Shown: piece after piece, positions 48,102 through 55,987 of the stretch
Layout: every line of letters begins with the position of its first letter
How positions within the stretch are numbered: position 1 is the first letter of the stretch
Origin: Bradyrhizobium sp. 164
GTDB lineage: Bacteria > Pseudomonadota > Alphaproteobacteria > Rhizobiales > Xanthobacteraceae
Reading direction: 5' to 3'
Assembly (NCBI RefSeq): GCF_023073715.1
Contig: NZ_JADPKA010000110.1
Location: forward strand, 1-64,000
DNA length: 64,000 bases
Program-made: the position numbers and the translations under genes
Notes under the pieces: generated by a model
Told to the model about the DNA's origin: nothing
Database searches by the model: none
Seen by the model: only the letters and a program-made list of their open reading frames with translations

Positions 48102-49724
48102 ATGGCAAAGAACGGCAAGACCGGCAGCAAGTCCGTCACCGTGAAGCAGGCCACGCTCGACCTGCTGCGCTCTTTCGGCATCGACAGGGTGTTCGGCAAT
48201 CCCGGCTCGACCGAGCTGCCGTTCCTCAGCGACTGGCCTGACGACATCGACTATGTGCTGGCGCTGCAGGAAGCCAGCGCGGTCGGCATGGCCGACGGCT
48301 ACGCCCAGGCCACGCGCAATGCCGGCTTCATCAATTTGCATTCGGCGGCCGGCGTCGGCAACGCGCTCGGCAACATCTACACCGCGCATCGCAACCAGAC
48401 CCCGCTCGTGATCACCGCTGGCCAGCAGGCGCGCTCGATCCTTCCCTTGCAGGCGTTTCTCTACGCCGAGCGCGCGTCGGAGTTTCCGCGGCCTTACGTC
48501 AAATACAGCGTCGAGCCGGCACGGGCCGAGGACGTGCCGGCCGCCATTGCGCGCGCCTATTACACCGCAATGCAGGCCCCGTGCGGGCCGACCTTCGTGT
48601 CGATCCCGATCGACGATTGGGCGCATGCGGCATCTCCCATCGAGGCGCGCAAGGTCAGCCGGGAGATCGGGCCCGAACCAGATGCGATGCAGGCGCTGGT
48701 GAAAGCGCTGACGTCGTGCAAGCACCCTGCACTCGTCATCGGCCCCGGCGTCGATCGCGCCGGCGCAGTCGATCTGATGGTGCGCGTGGCCGAGAAGGCC
48801 AAGGCCAGCGTCTGGGTCAGCCCGTTCTCGGCGCGCTGCTCGTTCCCCGAGCGCCATCCGCAATTCGCGGGCTTCCTGCATGCTTCGCCCGCGCAGCTGT
48901 CCGATGCACTACGCGATCACGACCTCATCGTCGTGATCGGCGCGCCGGTGTTCACCTTTCATGTCGAAGGCCATGCCGCGATCTTCGACGGCAGTGCGAC
49001 GATCTTCCAGATCACCGATGATCCGGATGCAGCGGCCGTGACGCCGGTCGGCACCAGCATCATCGCGACGATGAAGCCTGCACTGAGCCTGCTGCTCGAC
49101 CTTCTGCCGGAGAGCAAACGCGCCGCGCCAAAGGGCCGCACGCTGCCGCCGGCGCCGCAGGCCGCCGATCCGCTGCCCGTGGAGTTCCTGCTGCACTCGC
49201 TGTCGCAGGCAATGCCGGATGGCACCTCGCTGGTCGAGGAAGTCCCCTCGCACCGGCCAGCGATGCAAAAGTTCATGCCGATGCGCGGCCAGGACAGCTT
49301 TTACACGATGTCCAGCGGCGGCCTCGGCTACTCCTTGCCCGCCGCAGTCGGCATGGCGCTCGGCAAGCCGAAGCAGCGCACGGTCTGCCTGATCGGCGAC
49401 GGCTCGGCGATGTATTCGATCCAGGCGCTTTGGACCGCTGCGCAGCGCAAGCTGCCGCTCACCGTCGTCGTCATCAACAATTCCGGCTATGGCGCGATGC
49501 GCTCGTTCAGCCAGGTAGTGCAGGTGAGGAACGTGCCGGGGCTGGAGCTGCCAGGGATCGATTTCGTGCGGCTCGCCGAAGGCATGGGGTGCGAAGCGGT
49601 ACGGGTGACGAAGGCTGCGGAGCTGGGCGAGGCGCTGAAGCGCGGAATGACGTTTGCGGGCACGAGCCTGATCGAGGTCGTCGTGGATTCGACGGTGCCG
49701 GTGCTTTACGGGCAGAAGCACTAG
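48102..49724 (+). CDS. mdlC: Benzoylformate decarboxylase
   Basis: A 540-residue TPP enzyme turning benzoylformate into benzaldehyde and CO2. RVFGNPGSTELPFLSDWPDD places the substrate Ser at 36, LALQEASAVGMADGY the TPP-activating Glu, FINLHSAAGVGNALG His80 and FTFHVEGH His287; these match the S26, H70 and H281 of Pseudomonas MdlC. The PP domain is IGDGSAMYSIQALWTAAQRK then LPLTVVVINNSGYGAMRSF (GDG to NN, 27 residues). The other mandelate genes (racemase, mandelate dehydrogenase) are not adjacent; an SDR follows convergently. Role may be in aromatic alpha-keto acid catabolism. GGACGG precedes ATG. Confidence 0.88.
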   Translation: MAKNGKTGSKSVTVKQATLDLLRSFGIDRVFGNPGSTELPFLSDWPDDIDYVLALQEASAVGMADGYAQATRNAGFINLHSAAGVGNALGNIYTAHRNQTPLVITAGQQARSILPLQAFLYAERASEFPRPYVKYSVEPARAEDVPAAIARAYYTAMQAPCGPTFVSIPIDDWAHAASPIEARKVSREIGPEPDAMQALVKALTSCKHPALVIGPGVDRAGAVDLMVRVAEKAKASVWVSPFSARCSFPERHPQFAGFLHASPAQLSDALRDHDLIVVIGAPVFTFHVEGHAAIFDGSATIFQITDDPDAAAVTPVGTSIIATMKPALSLLLDLLPESKRAAPKGRTLPPAPQAADPLPVEFLLHSLSQAMPDGTSLVEEVPSHRPAMQKFMPMRGQDSFYTMSSGGLGYSLPAAVGMALGKPKQRTVCLIGDGSAMYSIQALWTAAQRKLPLTVVVINNSGYGAMRSFSQVVQVRNVPGLELPGIDFVRLAEGMGCEAVRVTKAAELGEALKRGMTFAGTSLIEVVVDSTVPVLYGQKH

Positions 49725-49748
49725 GGGCGAATTCCGTCACACATTCAA

Positions 49749-49780
49749 CTGTCATCGTCCGCGAAGGCGGGCGATGACAG
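49749..49780. terminator. Hairpin between convergent genes (repeat-derived)
   Basis: CTGTCATCGTCCGC, loop GAA, GGCGGGCGATGACAG is a near-perfect 14-base inverted repeat between mdlC and the convergent SDR. It resembles a short copy of the repeat at 43,497. No T-run follows, so it is at best a likely stabilising or bidirectional stop structure. Confidence 0.5.
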
Positions 49781-49804
49781 CGTCAACTGCGGGAACAGCG
49801 TCCC

Positions 49805-50599
49805 TTACTTCCCGAACTCCTCCCGCATCTTCGCCTGGATCTTGGCCATGCCGCCGATCCAGCGGTCGTAATTCTCGGTCTTCTTGCGCATGTAGCCGAG
49901 CACCTGGGGGTGCGGCAGGATCAGGAACGTCTCCTGTTCGAGGCCGGCGAGCACGTCCTTTGCCACCTGCTCCGGCGTCAGGTCGCCGTCGCCGGATTGC
50001 GGGCCTTTCGGGATCGAGCGCAGCATGTTGGTGTCGACGCCCTGCGGACAGAGGATCGAGACCTTGATGTTGTGCGCCTTGTGCGAGATCGCGAGATTCT
50101 CGGCAAAGCCGACCGCGGCGTGCTTCGTCGTCGAATAAGCTGGGCTGCCGACCTGCGACAACAGGCCTGCGGCCGAGATCGTGTTGAGGAAATAGCCGCC
50201 GCCACGCGCCCTCATGCGCGGAACGAGATGCCGCGCGGCATAGACGTGGGCCATGACGTGGATCGCCCAGCTCCGCTGCCACGGCTCATCGGAGTCGCCG
50301 CCGGCATTTTCCGACATCGGATCGAAGCCGCCGCCGATGCCGGCGTTGGAGCAGAACAGCTCGATCGGGCCGAACTGCCGCTCGGTCTGCTCGATAACGT
50401 GGGCGATGTCCTTTTCCTGCGCGACGTCGCATTTGAAGGCGTCACCATCCACCATGGCTGCGACCGCCCTTGCGTTGGTGGCATCCATGTCCGCGACGAC
50501 GACTTTGGCTGCACCCGCCCTGTGAAAAGCCTCGCACAACGCCTTGCCGATGCCGTTGGCGCCGCCCGTGACGACCACGACCTTGCCGGTCACCTGCAT
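49805..50599 (-). CDS. Short-chain dehydrogenase/reductase family protein
   Basis: A 264-residue SDR with AGGAG before ATG 50599; the frame extends upstream without a start. MQVTGKVVVVTGGANGIGKA is the cofactor loop (TGGANGIG), KVVVADMDATNARAVAAMVD places Asp after strand two (NADH preference), LFCSNAGIGGGFDP is the NNAG-like turn, and YSTTKHAAVGFAENLA the YxxxK site with Ser upstream. PEQVAKDVLAGLEQETFLIL, then LPHPQVLGYMRKKTENYD is the C-terminal part. Substrate unknown; a role next to mdlC (aromatic alcohol/aldehyde) is speculative. Confidence 0.85.
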   Translation of the reverse strand: MQVTGKVVVVTGGANGIGKALCEAFHRAGAAKVVVADMDATNARAVAAMVDGDAFKCDVAQEKDIAHVIEQTERQFGPIELFCSNAGIGGGFDPMSENAGGDSDEPWQRSWAIHVMAHVYAARHLVPRMRARGGGYFLNTISAAGLLSQVGSPAYSTTKHAAVGFAENLAISHKAHNIKVSILCPQGVDTNMLRSIPKGPQSGDGDLTPEQVAKDVLAGLEQETFLILPHPQVLGYMRKKTENYDRWIGGMAKIQAKMREEFGK

Positions 50600-50652
50600 G
50601 CGACGTCTCCTCTTGTCTTGGCCCGCGTCTCTTCTACCGCTTCGCGGCTTGC

Positions 50653-51348
50653 TCAGCTCAACACGAGGTCGAGCACCGCGGTATAATGACACGCCGCGCC
50701 GGCCAAGACAAAGCCGTGCCAGATTGCATTCTGGAAGCGGAGCCGCCGCCAGGCGTGGAAGATCACGCCGAAGCTGTAAAGCAGGCCGCCCGCAAGGATG
50801 AAGCCCAGCGCCAGCGCAGGCAGCGCCCTGACCACGGCGTCGTAGAGCATGACGCCGCTCCAGCCCATCGCGAGATAGATGCCGACTGAGATGCGGTCGA
50901 ACCGGCCGGGATAGAACAGCTTCAGCACGATGCCGAGGATCGCGACGCACCAGACGCCGGTGAGCAGTAGCAGCGCGAACACGCTGTCCTTCAGCTCCAG
51001 GATGAAGGGGGTGTAGGTCGCCGCGATCAGGAGATAGATCGCCGCATGGTCGAACCGCCGCAGCACCCATTTGGCCGGCGACACCGGCCATAGATTATAT
51101 GTCGCCGACAGCACCAGCATCGAAAGCAGGCCGGCGACATAGATCGAGACGCCAACGATGTCGGTGGCGTCGGCATAGACCGCCGCCAGCACCACCAGCA
51201 CGGTCGCGGCGATGAGCCCGGCGAGCACGCCGATGGCGTGAATGACACCGTCGGCGATCAGCTCGGCGCGGTCATAATCCCAGCCGATCGCGTCGGCCGC
51301 AGCATGGACGGAGGAGGATGCGAAGTGTTTCAGTTGGAAGACGGTCAT
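50653..51348 (-). CDS. Hemolysin III / PAQR-family membrane protein (YqfA-like)
   Basis: A membrane protein of about 231 residues with seven hydrophobic segments. The conserved set is present: ELIADGVIHAIGVLAGLIAA, LSATYNLWPVSPAKWVLRRF, then DHAAIYLLIAATYTPFILEL, and at the end VIFHAWRRLRFQNAIWHGFV then LAGAACHYTAVLDLV. The three His and Ser/Asp of the PAQR zinc site correspond to SATYN, DHAAIY and HxxxH-like WHGFVLAGAACHY. Members are hemolysin-III or ceramidase/adiponectin-receptor-like hydrolases; activity here is unknown. ATG 51348 is preferred; TTG 51360 adds four codons. Confidence 0.82.
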   Translation of the reverse strand: MTVFQLKHFASSSVHAAADAIGWDYDRAELIADGVIHAIGVLAGLIAATVLVVLAAVYADATDIVGVSIYVAGLLSMLVLSATYNLWPVSPAKWVLRRFDHAAIYLLIAATYTPFILELKDSVFALLLLTGVWCVAILGIVLKLFYPGRFDRISVGIYLAMGWSGVMLYDAVVRALPALALGFILAGGLLYSFGVIFHAWRRLRFQNAIWHGFVLAGAACHYTAVLDLVLS

Positions 51349-51526
51349 GGCAATCCGCAACGTGAGGCAATGCCCTCTTGCATGGGTGTTTCGCGACCGG
51401 CGCGTCGTTCAAACGGCTGATTTGCCGACAAAGGCGGTGGAAGTATGAAACTTGATTTTCCTCACGCAATTGCCACTTTTGTGAACGGTCGCACATTCCT
51501 CCCGCCCGAGATCACTCAGCGTTCAT
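51349..51526. other. Intergenic region between divergent genes
   Basis: Promoter region for the hemolysin-III gene and ycjX. Nothing specific recognised. Confidence 0.3.
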
Positions 51527-52996
51527 ATGGCATTCAGTTTCCAGGATATGGTCGAGGAGGCGCGGCTGTCGGCGAGGGCGCTGATCGACTATGGCGAGCA
51601 TTTCTTCAATCCGACGGTGCGGCTCGGGGTCACCGGCCTCTCGCGGGCCGGCAAGACGGTGTTCATCACCGCCTTGATCCACGGCCTTACCCGCGGCGGC
51701 CGGTTTCCGGTGTTCGACGCCTATGCCTCGGGCCGGATCGCGAGGGCGCATCTGGCGCCGCAGCCGGACGATGCCGTGCCGCGCTTTGCCTATGAGGCCC
51801 ATCTGCGCGCGCTGATCGAGGAGCGGCGCTGGCCGAACTCGACCGTCGACATCAGCGAGCTCCGCCTCGTCATCGATTATCAGCGCCGGAACGGCGCGGA
51901 CCGCACGCTCACGCTCGACATCGTTGACTATCCCGGCGAATGGCTGCTCGACTTGCCGCTGCTGCAGAAGAGCTACGAACAATGGTCGGCCGAAAGTCTG
52001 GCCCTGTCGCGCGAGGCGCCGCGCGCGCATCTTGCCGCAGACTGGCACGCGCATCTTGCAACGCTCAAGCCCGAGGCACGTGAGGACGAGCAGGCGACGC
52101 TCACGGCCGCCAAGCTCTTCACCAATTACTTACGCGCCTGCCGCGACGAACGGTTTGCGATGAGCCTCTTGCCGCCCGGCCGCTTCCTGATGCCCGGCAA
52201 TCTCGCAGATACGCCGGCGCTGACCTTCGCGCCGCTCGACCTGCCCGCTGGCGGGCAGGCGCCGGAAGGATCGCTGTGGGCCATGATGGTACGCCGCTAT
52301 GAGGCCTACAAGGACATGGTGGTGCGGCCGTTCTTTCGCGATCATTTCGCCCGGCTCGACCGCCAGATCGTGCTGGCCGATGCGCTCACGGCATTCAACT
52401 CCGGACCCGAAGCGCTGCACGATCTCGAAGCCGCGCTCGCCGGCATTCTCGATTGTTTCAACATCGGCCGCAGCACCTTCCTCTCCAGCCTGTTTCGGCC
52501 GCGCATCGACCGCATCCTGTTCGCGGCAACCAAGGCGGACCATCTGCATCATTCCAGCCACGACCGGCTCGAGGCCGTGCTGCGCCGTGCGGTCACCCGC
52601 GCGGTTATGCGCGCCGAAAATACCGGCGCGGAGATCGACGTCGTCGCGCTCGCCGCCGTCCGCGCCACGCGCGAGGCGCAGGTGGCGCATGGCCGCGACA
52701 AATTGCCGTCGATTTTGGGAACACCGGCCGCAGGCGAAAGCGCTGGCGGCGAGTTCTTCGACGGCAACATCGAGGTTGCGACCTTTCCAGGCGATCTACC
52801 GCTGGATCCCGAGCCGCTGTTCAATGGTACGGATGCGTTCCGCGGACTCGCGACGCAAGCTGCCGAGAAGAGTGATTTCCGCTTCCTGCGCTTCCGGCCG
52901 CCAAAGCTCGAGCACGAAGGCACAGAAGAGCCGGCGCTGCCACATATTCGCCTCGACCGTGCCTTGCAGTTCCTGATCGGAGACAAGCTCTCATGA
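51527..52996 (+). CDS. ycjX: YcjX/DUF463 P-loop protein
   Basis: A 489-residue GTPase-like protein. The P-loop is GVTGLSRAGKTVFITALIHG (GLSRAGKT, about residues 37-44), and later TLDIVDYPGEWLLDLPLLQK is the switch-II-like DxPG, RPRIDRILFAATKADHLHHS the base-recognition TKAD motif. AMMVRRYEAYKDMVVRPFFR and FNIGRSTFLSSLFRPRIDRI are the remaining DUF463 blocks. The family is stress-linked (heat-shock regulated in E. coli); its exact role is unknown. Overlaps ycjF by ATGA at 52,993-52,996, so they are co-translated. Confidence 0.9.
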   Translation: MAFSFQDMVEEARLSARALIDYGEHFFNPTVRLGVTGLSRAGKTVFITALIHGLTRGGRFPVFDAYASGRIARAHLAPQPDDAVPRFAYEAHLRALIEERRWPNSTVDISELRLVIDYQRRNGADRTLTLDIVDYPGEWLLDLPLLQKSYEQWSAESLALSREAPRAHLAADWHAHLATLKPEAREDEQATLTAAKLFTNYLRACRDERFAMSLLPPGRFLMPGNLADTPALTFAPLDLPAGGQAPEGSLWAMMVRRYEAYKDMVVRPFFRDHFARLDRQIVLADALTAFNSGPEALHDLEAALAGILDCFNIGRSTFLSSLFRPRIDRILFAATKADHLHHSSHDRLEAVLRRAVTRAVMRAENTGAEIDVVALAAVRATREAQVAHGRDKLPSILGTPAAGESAGGEFFDGNIEVATFPGDLPLDPEPLFNGTDAFRGLATQAAEKSDFRFLRFRPPKLEHEGTEEPALPHIRLDRALQFLIGDKLS

Positions 52997-54021
52997 ACGA
53001 GCGATCCCAGCAACGGCGGCCGGCGACGTTCCGGCTGGATGATCCCGGCGTCGTCGTCACCGAGGCCGACGAGACAGGGCGGATCGGTCGCGGCACGATC
53101 CAGATTACGCCGGAGCCCGATCCGCTGGCGCTGCCGGTACCAGTTCAAACCACGCTTCCGGCGCGGCGCGGCTTTCCCTGGGGCACGCTGTTCTGGTCCG
53201 GCCTCGCCGGGCTGACGCTGCTCGGTACCGGGCTCGGTGTCGTCCGTCTGATCGAGGATCTGTTTGCGCGCAGCGACAGCCTCGGCATGGTTGGCCTTGC
53301 CTTCGCGTTCGTCACCGCACTTGCGCTCGCGGTCGTGATCGGGCGCGAGGCGTTCGGGCTGGCGCGGCTCGCGACGATCGAGAAACTGCATCAGCGCGCC
53401 GCCGCCGTCCTTGCCAATGATGATCGCAAGGAAAGCCGCGTCATCGTGCACGACCTCCTGAAGATCGCGCACCAGAACCCGCAGCTCGCACGCGCCCGCG
53501 CGACGCTTGAGAGCCATGCTGGCGAGATCATCGACGGCGCCGATATGATCCGCCTCGCCGAGCGCGAGTTGATGTCGCCGCTGGACGCGGAGGCGCGGCG
53601 GCTGGTGTCGTCAGCCGCGCAAAAGGTCTCGATCGTCACGGCAGTCTCGCCGCGCGCGGCGATCGACGTGCTGTTCGTGTTCGTCGCCGCGCTGCGCCTG
53701 ATCCGCCAGCTCGCCTATCTCTACGGCGGCCGCCCCGGCGCGCTCGGCATGGTCCGCCTGCTCCGCCAAGTCATCGCCCACCTCGCCATCACGGGCGGCA
53801 TGGCCGCGAGCGACAGCCTGGTTCAGCAGATGCTGGGCCACGGCATCGCGGCGAAGCTGTCGCAGCGGCTCGGCGAAGGCGTGCTCAATGGGTTGTTGAC
53901 GGCGCGGCTGGGGCTGGCTGCGATCGACGTGACAAGGCCGCTGCCGTTCGCGGCGCTGCCGCCGCCGAAGCTGTCAGATTTGGCGACGGATCTGTTGCAG
54001 CGGAAAGACGACGAGGAGTAG
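52993..54021 (+). CDS. ycjF: YcjF/DUF697 membrane protein, TIGR01620 type
   Basis: A 342-residue protein, always next to YcjX. After a Arg/Glu-rich lead, WGTLFWSGLAGLTLLGTGLG and LGMVGLAFAFVTALALAVVI (about 60-110) are two helices; GREAFGLARLATIEKLHQRA and LESHAGEIIDGADMIRLAER, LMSPLDAEARRLVSSAAQKV form the cytoplasmic helical domain; AIDVLFVFVAALRLIRQLAY and HLAITGGMAASDSLVQQMLG are the DUF697 hydrophobic core. It is an inner-membrane protein probably bound to YcjX. Start codon overlaps the ycjX stop. Confidence 0.88.
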   Translation: MNERSQQRRPATFRLDDPGVVVTEADETGRIGRGTIQITPEPDPLALPVPVQTTLPARRGFPWGTLFWSGLAGLTLLGTGLGVVRLIEDLFARSDSLGMVGLAFAFVTALALAVVIGREAFGLARLATIEKLHQRAAAVLANDDRKESRVIVHDLLKIAHQNPQLARARATLESHAGEIIDGADMIRLAERELMSPLDAEARRLVSSAAQKVSIVTAVSPRAAIDVLFVFVAALRLIRQLAYLYGGRPGALGMVRLLRQVIAHLAITGGMAASDSLVQQMLGHGIAAKLSQRLGEGVLNGLLTARLGLAAIDVTRPLPFAALPPPKLSDLATDLLQRKDDEE

Positions 54022-54030
54022 CGCGTTTCT

Positions 54031-54183
54031 TCCCCTCTCCCCTTGTGGGAGAGGGTGGCTCGCTGCGTAGCGGCGAGACGGGTGAGGGGTATCTCTCCGC
54101 GCCCTCTCTCTCGCAGTAGCGTTCGCCGAAGCAAACCCCTCATCCGGCGCTTCGCGCCACCTTCTCCCACAGGGGGAGAAGGA
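54031..54183. repeat. Intergenic palindromic repeat
   Basis: CCCCTCTCCCCTTGTGGGAG at the left and CTTCTCCCACAGGGGGAGAA at the right are inverted, with CGGGTGAGGGGTAT and CCCCTCATCCGG inside. It is the same element type as 37,187-37,331. Between ycjF and the convergent glycosyltransferase gene. Confidence 0.8.
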
Positions 54184-54197
54184 AGAGGAGCTTGCCT

Positions 54198-55787
54198 CTA
54201 GGCGAGCTCTCGCTTCTCGAGTTCCCCCGCCAGCACCCGCCACTGGAACAGCGGCGAGTCCTTCGGCGGTGAGAGCTCCGGGGTCCATCCGGTGAGCTCT
54301 TCCAGCACATAGGTGTCCATCACGAGCCCGCGCCAGCGGCGCTCGACTTGGCCAAGCTGCTTGCGTTTCGCCGGGATGCTCTCCCACAGCAATGATCGAT
54401 TATCCGGCTCCCGCCCGACATAGATGCCGGCGTGGTCCCTGATCCGGTCCATGCCGGGATCGCGGAAATTCTGGAAGCGGCCGCGCTCGTTGATCTCGAC
54501 GACGGGCACGCGGCCCCTGAACAGCCAGCGCATCATGGCGTAGGTGCGGTAGTCGGTCGTCGCGATCCAGGTCGCGCCGGTCTCGTCGAGTGCGGCCTGC
54601 GCGCGCGCGGCGACTTGCTCGTAGCCGGCTTCGGCGCCGATCGGATCGATCTTGCCGAGCAGATTCCAGGACGCGGCGACGTAATAGAGGAACACGATGA
54701 CGACGAAGGCAATGCCCGTCGTGATGGATGTCCTGGCCCAGAACGCCGACGATCTGTGCATGCGAGCCGACCATCCCTCCTTCGTCATCGTTGCGAGGTT
54801 CACTGCCGCAGCGGCAAAGCCAACCGGCCACATGAACATCGGCCAGGTGTCGCCGACCCGCAGCGTCATCGACTTGACCAGGAAATAGAGAAACGGCACC
54901 AGCACCGCGGTCGACAACAGGATCGCGACCGGCTCGCGCGTGCGATAGCCGCGCCACGCCGTCAGCACCAGGCCCGTTAGCACCACCGGCAGCATCACGA
55001 AGCCGACCAGGCCGAATTGCAGGCCGATGTAGTCACCGATGGTGCGCAGCGAAATGCCGTAATTGGCAGTGGCGCGCACCCCCTGGAAGCGGAACGAGGC
55101 CCAGTCGTGCTGCGCATTCCAGATCAGCACCGGCGAGAACACGAGGGTCGCGACCAGCACTGCGAGATAGGGATAGGGGCTACGTAGCCAACGCCAGCGC
55201 CAATCCGGCACGAGCAGAAAGGCGGCAACGGCCGGCGCGAACATGATCGCGGTGAATTTCGACAGCATCGACAGGCCAGCGAACAGCCCGGCCGCAAGCC
55301 ACCAGCGTTCATCGCCGCCCTGCGCCAGCCGCACCAGCGACCACATCATCGCCGTTGCGAACGGGATCATGGCGACATCGGGCGCGATCTTGGCCATCAG
55401 CAGGCCGTAATAGAGCGCGGCCTCCGGCATCAGCACCGCGATCATGATTGCCCGTGCGTTATGGGTGAGACGACGGACGATGTCGGCGAGCAGCAGCTGC
55501 GTCATCAGCATCGCGACGATGCCGCCGAAGCGGACGCCGAGCGCGGTATCGCCGAAGATCGCGGTGCCGAAGCGAATGAGCCAGGCAACGCCAGGCGGAT
55601 GATCGAGGAAGCTGAGCGCCGTTTCCTTTGACCAGGTCCAGTAATAGGCCTCGTCGGTCCGCAACTCGATCTCCGAGGCGTAGACGATGCGCAGCACGGT
55701 CATCGCGGCGATGATCGCCGCGGCCATGACGAGGGGCCGGCGCGCGGCGCCGCGAAGGGAAACGGTGATGTCAGGGGCTGTCGTCAC
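54198..55787 (-). CDS. PMT/ArnT-family membrane glycosyltransferase
   Basis: A protein of about 529 residues with around eleven membrane helices. The first periplasmic loop ASEIELRTDEAYYWTWSKET has the catalytic DE motif of family-39/ArnT-type enzymes (TDEAYYW), followed by ALSFLDHPPGVAWLIRFGTA. MAKIAPDVAMIPFATAMMWS and LAAGLFAGLSMLSKFTAIMF are typical. The C-terminal periplasmic domain (ATWIATTDYRTYAMMRWLFR, FRDPGMDRIRDHAGIYVGRE) is soluble. Donor is an undecaprenyl-linked sugar by family; target (lipid A, polysaccharide) is unknown. GTG 55787 is preferred over TTG 55823. Confidence 0.8.
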   Translation of the reverse strand: MTTAPDITVSLRGAARRPLVMAAAIIAAMTVLRIVYASEIELRTDEAYYWTWSKETALSFLDHPPGVAWLIRFGTAIFGDTALGVRFGGIVAMLMTQLLLADIVRRLTHNARAIMIAVLMPEAALYYGLLMAKIAPDVAMIPFATAMMWSLVRLAQGGDERWWLAAGLFAGLSMLSKFTAIMFAPAVAAFLLVPDWRWRWLRSPYPYLAVLVATLVFSPVLIWNAQHDWASFRFQGVRATANYGISLRTIGDYIGLQFGLVGFVMLPVVLTGLVLTAWRGYRTREPVAILLSTAVLVPFLYFLVKSMTLRVGDTWPMFMWPVGFAAAAVNLATMTKEGWSARMHRSSAFWARTSITTGIAFVVIVFLYYVAASWNLLGKIDPIGAEAGYEQVAARAQAALDETGATWIATTDYRTYAMMRWLFRGRVPVVEINERGRFQNFRDPGMDRIRDHAGIYVGREPDNRSLLWESIPAKRKQLGQVERRWRGLVMDTYVLEELTGWTPELSPPKDSPLFQWRVLAGELEKRELA

Positions 55788-55987
55788 GGCCGCGCTTTTC
55801 GCCAACCTGCGACGGGGAGTCAATGCGGGAGCTCCATTCTCCCTGTCGTCGCGGATCGACGCGCGCTCGCCCCGGACGACGGCGGAGTGTGTGGCTCCTT
55901 GCCGCGCATGTGATCTCCAAAGCTGTCCACCTCCGGAATTAAACGCTACGCTGGCTGTTCTCTCTCATGAACTGATACAATCGAATC
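55788..55987. other. Intergenic region between divergent genes
   Basis: About 200 bases between the glycosyltransferase and cyclase genes. Promoters expected; none confirmed. Confidence 0.3.
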
